7,928 nt of DNA from Gammaproteobacteria bacterium. Lineage in GTDB: Bacteria; Pseudomonadota; Gammaproteobacteria; Steroidobacterales; Steroidobacteraceae. This document shows, piece by piece, positions 5,184 to 7,928 of this stretch. The DNA lies in NCBI GenBank assembly GCA_003162555.1, contig PMNQ01000160.1, positions 1-7,928 on the forward strand. The letters are read 5' to 3'. The notes under the pieces were generated by a model, which searched no databases, was not told the DNA's origin, and worked only from the letters and a program-made list of their open reading frames with translations. The position numbers and the translations under genes are program-made. The stretch's first letter is position 1; each line of letters opens with the position of its first letter.

Positions 5184-5626
5184 TTCGGTTTCACCTTGGC
5201 CTGCCGCTCGACCGCGATTTTCAGCCGTGCCAGCGCCTGGCTCCAGCCGCCGCGCAGCCGCTGGTAGTAGGGATCCCAGCTCTCGTCCATCGGAAAACCC
5301 GAACCCAGCAGCCGCAGCACCGCGACTTCCTGTTCGGTGTCGAGAATGAAATCATCGATGATCACCGCATCGCTCGCCGGCAGGCCCGGCGGCGGCATGT
5401 AGATCAGGCGCAGGCGGCGGTTGGGTTCAAACACGTCGATGTGCGCCTCGCGCTCCAGGTCGCGATCGGCGCGCACGTAGTAGCTGCCGCCGGATTTCGC
5501 CGTTACGCGCGCGCCCGGCCCGTACCAGAGCGAAATCATTTTTGGCTCGATGAGCCCGCGCCAGACCATGTCGACTGGCGCGTTCACGTCGATGCGGTGC
5601 GCGTAGCCGCGCGTGCGCTCAGCCAT
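5180..5626 (-). CDS. SRPBCC/AHSA1-like domain protein
   Basis: Single-domain protein of 148 residues, predicted cytoplasmic, with the START-like helix-grip fold: a first strand HRIDVNAPVDMVWRGLIEP at 10-28, then SLWYGPGARV at 32-41, a Gly-rich turn (KSGGSYYVRAD, 44-54), EAHIDVFEPNRRLRLIY at 60-76, and a long C-terminal helix (GGWSQALARLKIAVERQ, 126-142). The fold forms a hydrophobic cavity; AHSA1-like bacterial members are of diverse or unknown function, so no ligand is proposed. ATG 5626 is chosen over an in-frame GTG at 5647 because the family N-terminus begins just after it and it has an AGGT eight bases upstream. It overlaps the dedA-like stop by eight bases, and its own stop overlaps the next start by four, so the three genes are probably translationally coupled. 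Confidence 0.85.
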   Translation of the reverse strand: MAERTRGYAHRIDVNAPVDMVWRGLIEPKMISLWYGPGARVTAKSGGSYYVRADRDLEREAHIDVFEPNRRLRLIYMPPPGLPASDAVIIDDFILDTEQEVAVLRLLGSGFPMDESWDPYYQRLRGGWSQALARLKIAVERQAKVKPK

Positions 5627-6314
5627 TATGGTTACCTGTCCGGCCACCGCGGCGGTTTGAGTCAGGTCCGCCTGCCGCGCCGCGCTCGCGCCATAGCATC
5701 CACGCGAACGGCGTCAGCGAAACCGCAATGATCAGTAATGTCACCAAACCGAAATTCTCCTTCACCACGGGCAGATTGCCAAACAGGAATCCGCCGCACA
5801 AGAACAGGGTGACCCAGCCGGCCCCACCCAGCACGTTGAAAAGCTGGAAGCGCGCTGCCGGCATGCGGCCGACGCCGGCGACAAAGGGCGTGAAGCTGCG
5901 CACCACTGGCATGAACAGCGACAGCACGATCGCCACGCCGCCATGACGCTGGAAAAAGCTTTCGGCGCGCTGCAGGTGTTCGACCCGCAGCCATCGGCTG
6001 CGGCCATCGAAGGCGCGGCGGCCGACCCTCCTGCCAATCCAGTAATTGAGGCTGTTGCCGGCAATCGCGGCCACGCCGAGCAGCAGCAGCAGCCAGGACA
6101 GGTGCAGCGTGCCGCTGGTGTCGACGGCGCTGAGCGCGCCGGCCCCGAACAGCAGCGAGTCGCCGGGCAGGAAGGGAGCCACCACCAGGCCGGTCTGGCA
6201 AAAGATCACCGCGAATAGCAGCGCGTAGATCCACAGGTCGTAGTGCGCCAGCAGCTCGACCAGATGACGGTCGAGATGCAGCACCAGGTCAACAAGGAAC
6301 TGCAGCGTGCTCAT
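5619..6314 (-). CDS. DedA family membrane protein (SNARE-associated/VTT domain)
   Basis: Inner-membrane protein of 231 residues, closely like E. coli DedA along its length. DedA proteins are needed for envelope homeostasis; some are implicated in proton-dependent transport or lipid (undecaprenyl phosphate) flipping. Family blocks: PFLPGDSLLFGAGAL at 47-61, GNSLNYWIGRRVG at 86-98, FFQRHGGVAIVLSLF at 120-134, and MPVVRSFTPFVAGVGRM at 135-151. Asp52 and Arg139 match essential Asp51 and Arg136 of E. coli YqjA/YghB. The equivalents of their other essential pair are changed: Glu39 is Gln40 (codon CAG) and Arg130 is Leu133 (codon CTG). The GD of E. coli DedA is Gly86-Asn87. The frame is intact, so this looks like a divergent paralogue and not a decaying gene. 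The tail is Gly/Arg-rich. No clear Shine-Dalgarno sequence precedes ATG 6314. Confidence 0.92.
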   Translation of the reverse strand: MSTLQFLVDLVLHLDRHLVELLAHYDLWIYALLFAVIFCQTGLVVAPFLPGDSLLFGAGALSAVDTSGTLHLSWLLLLLGVAAIAGNSLNYWIGRRVGRRAFDGRSRWLRVEHLQRAESFFQRHGGVAIVLSLFMPVVRSFTPFVAGVGRMPAARFQLFNVLGGAGWVTLFLCGGFLFGNLPVVKENFGLVTLLIIAVSLTPFAWMLWRERGAAGGPDSNRRGGRTGNHNG

Positions 6315-6357
6315 CGGGAGGGACTGGGTCTGTTCACTTTAACGGTCGCGCGCGTCA

Positions 6358-7614
6358 TTAGTTGCGCGTGAGTCGCGTGGAGTCGCGGCGCAGCTCGGCC
6401 AGCGCAATCGCCACCGGGCCATCGCGGCGCGCGAGCGTCGGCGGCCGGCCGGCAGCGTCCACGCCCGCCGGCGGTTGCTGCGCGCCGCCCAGCACCCGAT
6501 CGGGTTCGATGCCGATGCCGTTGATCGAATCGCCCGCCGGCGTGTAATAGCGTGCGGTCGTGAGCTTCAGCGCCCGCCCGTCGGACAACGGCATGACGGT
6601 CTGCACCGTGCCCTTGCCGTAGGTGCGCGCACCGAGCAGCAGCGCGCGGTCGTTCTGGCGCAGCGCGGCGGCGAGGATTTCCGCGGCCGAGGCGGAATTG
6701 CCGTTGACCAGCATCGCGATCGGTGCGCCGTCGATCAGATCGCCGGGCGTCGCCACCATGCGGAAGCGTGCATCTGCAAGGCGTCCATCCGCGCTGACGA
6801 TCGTGCCGCGCTCCAGAAAATCGTCAGCGACCGCGCCGGCGGCTTCAAGCACTCCGCCCGGATTGTCGCGCAGATCTATCAGCAGACCCCGGAGTCGCCC
6901 GCCTGCCTGTGCGCGTAGTTGCCTGATCGCGGCGCTGACTTCAGCGGCGGTCGAGTACGTGAATTCGCGGATGCGCAGATACCCGTAGCCCGGCGCCAGG
7001 CTTTCGGATTCGGTGCTCGCGAGCTCGACCTGCGAACGTATCAGCTGAAAATTCAAAAGAGTGCCAGTAGCGGCGCCGCGACGCACTGTCAGGTGCACCG
7101 CACCGCCGGCAGGACCACGCAGCTGCGCGGCGGCCGCATCGATGTTCGCAGCGCTCACTTCGCGGCCGTCGATGCGCACGATCAGGTCCCCGGCCTTGAG
7201 ACCCGCGCGCGCCGCAGGCGACGCGGCGATGCAACGTACGACGCGCAAGGCCCGGGCGGCGCCTTCGACTTCGACGCCGATGCCGGCATAGCTGCCGTTG
7301 GTGGCGGCCTGCAGCTGCGCATAGTCAGCCGCATCGAGCAGCGTGGAATGTGAATCGAGCGACGCGACCAGCCCCTGCGCCGCCTGGCGCATCAGCGCGT
7401 GTTCATCGACCGGATCGACGTAGCCCTCGCGCACACGCTGCAGCACTTCGGCGAACAGGCGCGCGTCTTGCGTGGACAGCGGCATGGTGGCGGAGCGGTC
7501 CGCGGTCGCGTTGGTGTTTGTGCGCAGGATCGAGGCCGACACGAAGCCGAGCACTGCGCCGGTCCCCAGGACCAGCCCCAACCGCCATCCGGGTTTGTTT
7601 CGCGCCAGGCTCAT
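6358..7614 (-). CDS. S41 family carboxy-terminal processing protease (CtpA/Prc-like)
   Basis: Envelope serine protease of 418 residues that, by family, cleaves periplasmic or membrane-anchored proteins from near their C-terminus. A basic start (ARNKPGWR) and a hydrophobic segment at about 11-30 form a signal anchor or signal peptide. The N-terminal helical part ends in GLVASLDSHSTLLDAADY (81-98), the family SLDPHS region with Ser for Pro. A PDZ domain follows at about 108-182 (GIGVEV, GLKAGDLIVRIDG). The protease core has LLIDLRDNPGG at 244-254. The catalytic Ser309 lies in NGNSASAAEI, the general base Lys334 in TYGKGTVQ, and Gln338 completes the triad at the family spacing (25 and 4 residues). 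The stop is TAA followed by TGA. It starts 11 bases after the EAL gene, so the two are probably co-transcribed; the DedA gene follows after 43 bases. Confidence 0.94.
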   Translation of the reverse strand: MSLARNKPGWRLGLVLGTGAVLGFVSASILRTNTNATADRSATMPLSTQDARLFAEVLQRVREGYVDPVDEHALMRQAAQGLVASLDSHSTLLDAADYAQLQAATNGSYAGIGVEVEGAARALRVVRCIAASPAARAGLKAGDLIVRIDGREVSAANIDAAAAQLRGPAGGAVHLTVRRGAATGTLLNFQLIRSQVELASTESESLAPGYGYLRIREFTYSTAAEVSAAIRQLRAQAGGRLRGLLIDLRDNPGGVLEAAGAVADDFLERGTIVSADGRLADARFRMVATPGDLIDGAPIAMLVNGNSASAAEILAAALRQNDRALLLGARTYGKGTVQTVMPLSDGRALKLTTARYYTPAGDSINGIGIEPDRVLGGAQQPPAGVDAAGRPPTLARRDGPVAIALAELRRDSTRLTRN

Positions 7615-7625
7615 GCGCCGGAATA

Positions 7626-7928
7626 CTACACGGCCTGCGCTGTCGGCGGGTCCTCGCTGAGGTCGATGCTCTCTACGGTGCCGTGGGTGACCGCGGCATA
7701 CAACGGGAGCTGCTCGAGCACGTCGTTGATCGGCACCGGCTGGCCGATGGCGAAACCCTGGCCGTAGTCGACGCCGAGCTGGGCGATGCGAATGCGGATC
7801 TCGTCGGTCTCGACGTACTCCGCCACGGTGATCAGCGACATGGCGCGCGCCAGCTGCGCGATCGCCTGGATGGTGGACTCGGCCTTCGGGTCCTTGAGCA
7901 CGTCGCGCACGAAGCTGCCGTCGATCTT
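7626..7928 (-). CDS. C-terminal part of an EAL-domain protein (5' end outside window)
   Basis: The visible 100 residues are the second half of an EAL (c-di-GMP phosphodiesterase-type) domain and a short tail. KIDGSFV at the window edge contains the conserved KID with the catalytic Lys and metal-site Asp. TVAEYVET at 34-41 corresponds to the AEGVET block with its conserved Glu residues. LGVDYGQGFAIGQP at 51-64 matches the terminal GxxxxQGF signature. The residues visible here are those of an active domain, but the EAL motif itself and any GGDEF, PAS or membrane parts lie off the right edge, so activity cannot be judged. The tail after about residue 76 (VTHGTVESIDLSEDPP) is acidic and outside the domain. 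Stop TAG is at 7626-7628; the S41 protease gene starts 11 bases downstream. Confidence 0.9.
   Translation of the reverse strand, partial: KIDGSFVRDVLKDPKAESTIQAIAQLARAMSLITVAEYVETDEIRIRIAQLGVDYGQGFAIGQPVPINDVLEQLPLYAAVTHGTVESIDLSEDPPTAQAV

Noticed and set aside
5627..5647. Upstream GTG start for the SRPBCC protein
   Set aside because: It adds seven residues not typical of the domain and increases overlap with the DedA gene; ATG 5626 fits better, though GTG cannot be fully excluded.
1..7928. CRISPR arrays, tRNA or rRNA genes, insertion sequences
   Set aside because: No spaced repeat array, no cloverleaf or rRNA-like stretch and no transposase was seen. The only repeats are the short ones listed.

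Overview
The window is dense, GC-rich bacterial chromosome with strong G/C preference at third codon positions and almost no non-coding DNA; the longest gap between genes is about 107 bases. The gene types (periplasmic dihaem cytochrome c4, D-aminoacyl-tRNA deacylase, a complete tatABC operon, a DedA protein, an EAL-domain protein) fit a GC-rich proteobacterium, most likely a gammaproteobacterium. That placement is inferred from gene content and protein style, since no rRNA or other marker is present.

Layout. Bases 2-106 hold the last 34 codons of an unidentified plus-strand gene. It runs tail-to-tail into a minus-strand cytochrome c4 gene (103-723), and the two stop codons share the bases CTAG. 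A 92-bp divergent region follows, then plus-strand dtd (816-1265). A 107-bp leader with a candidate sigma-70 promoter and a perfect 12-bp tandem duplication precedes tatA (1373-1624), tatB (1655-2053), tatC (2037-2807) and an OPT-family transporter (2804-4819). These last four are tightly packed or overlapping and look like one transcript. From the other side, a minus-strand series reads from the right edge leftward: the tail of an EAL-domain protein (7626-7928), an S41/CtpA-type carboxy-terminal protease (6358-7614), a DedA membrane protein (5619-6314), an SRPBCC/AHSA1-like protein (5180-5626) and a YvlD/holin-4-like membrane protein (4773-5183). The two series collide at 4773-4819, where the last codons of the OPT gene and of the holin-like gene overlap on opposite strands.

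How the genes work together. The tat genes build the twin-arginine translocase, which exports folded proteins. Cytochrome c4 carries a Sec-type signal and acts in periplasmic electron transfer. The minus-strand series combines a cyclic-di-GMP-type domain, an envelope protease and two integral membrane proteins, so an envelope-related role is plausible but not shown by the sequence.

I see no mobile element, CRISPR array, RNA gene or obvious new system. The points most worth checking are: a DedA protein in which two charged residues reported as essential in E. coli YqjA/YghB are neutral; an in-frame A_AAA_AAA heptamer near the end of tatC whose -1 frame leads without a stop into the OPT gene; a Lys at the usual Glu-8 of TatB; and the 12-bp tandem duplication in the tat leader.
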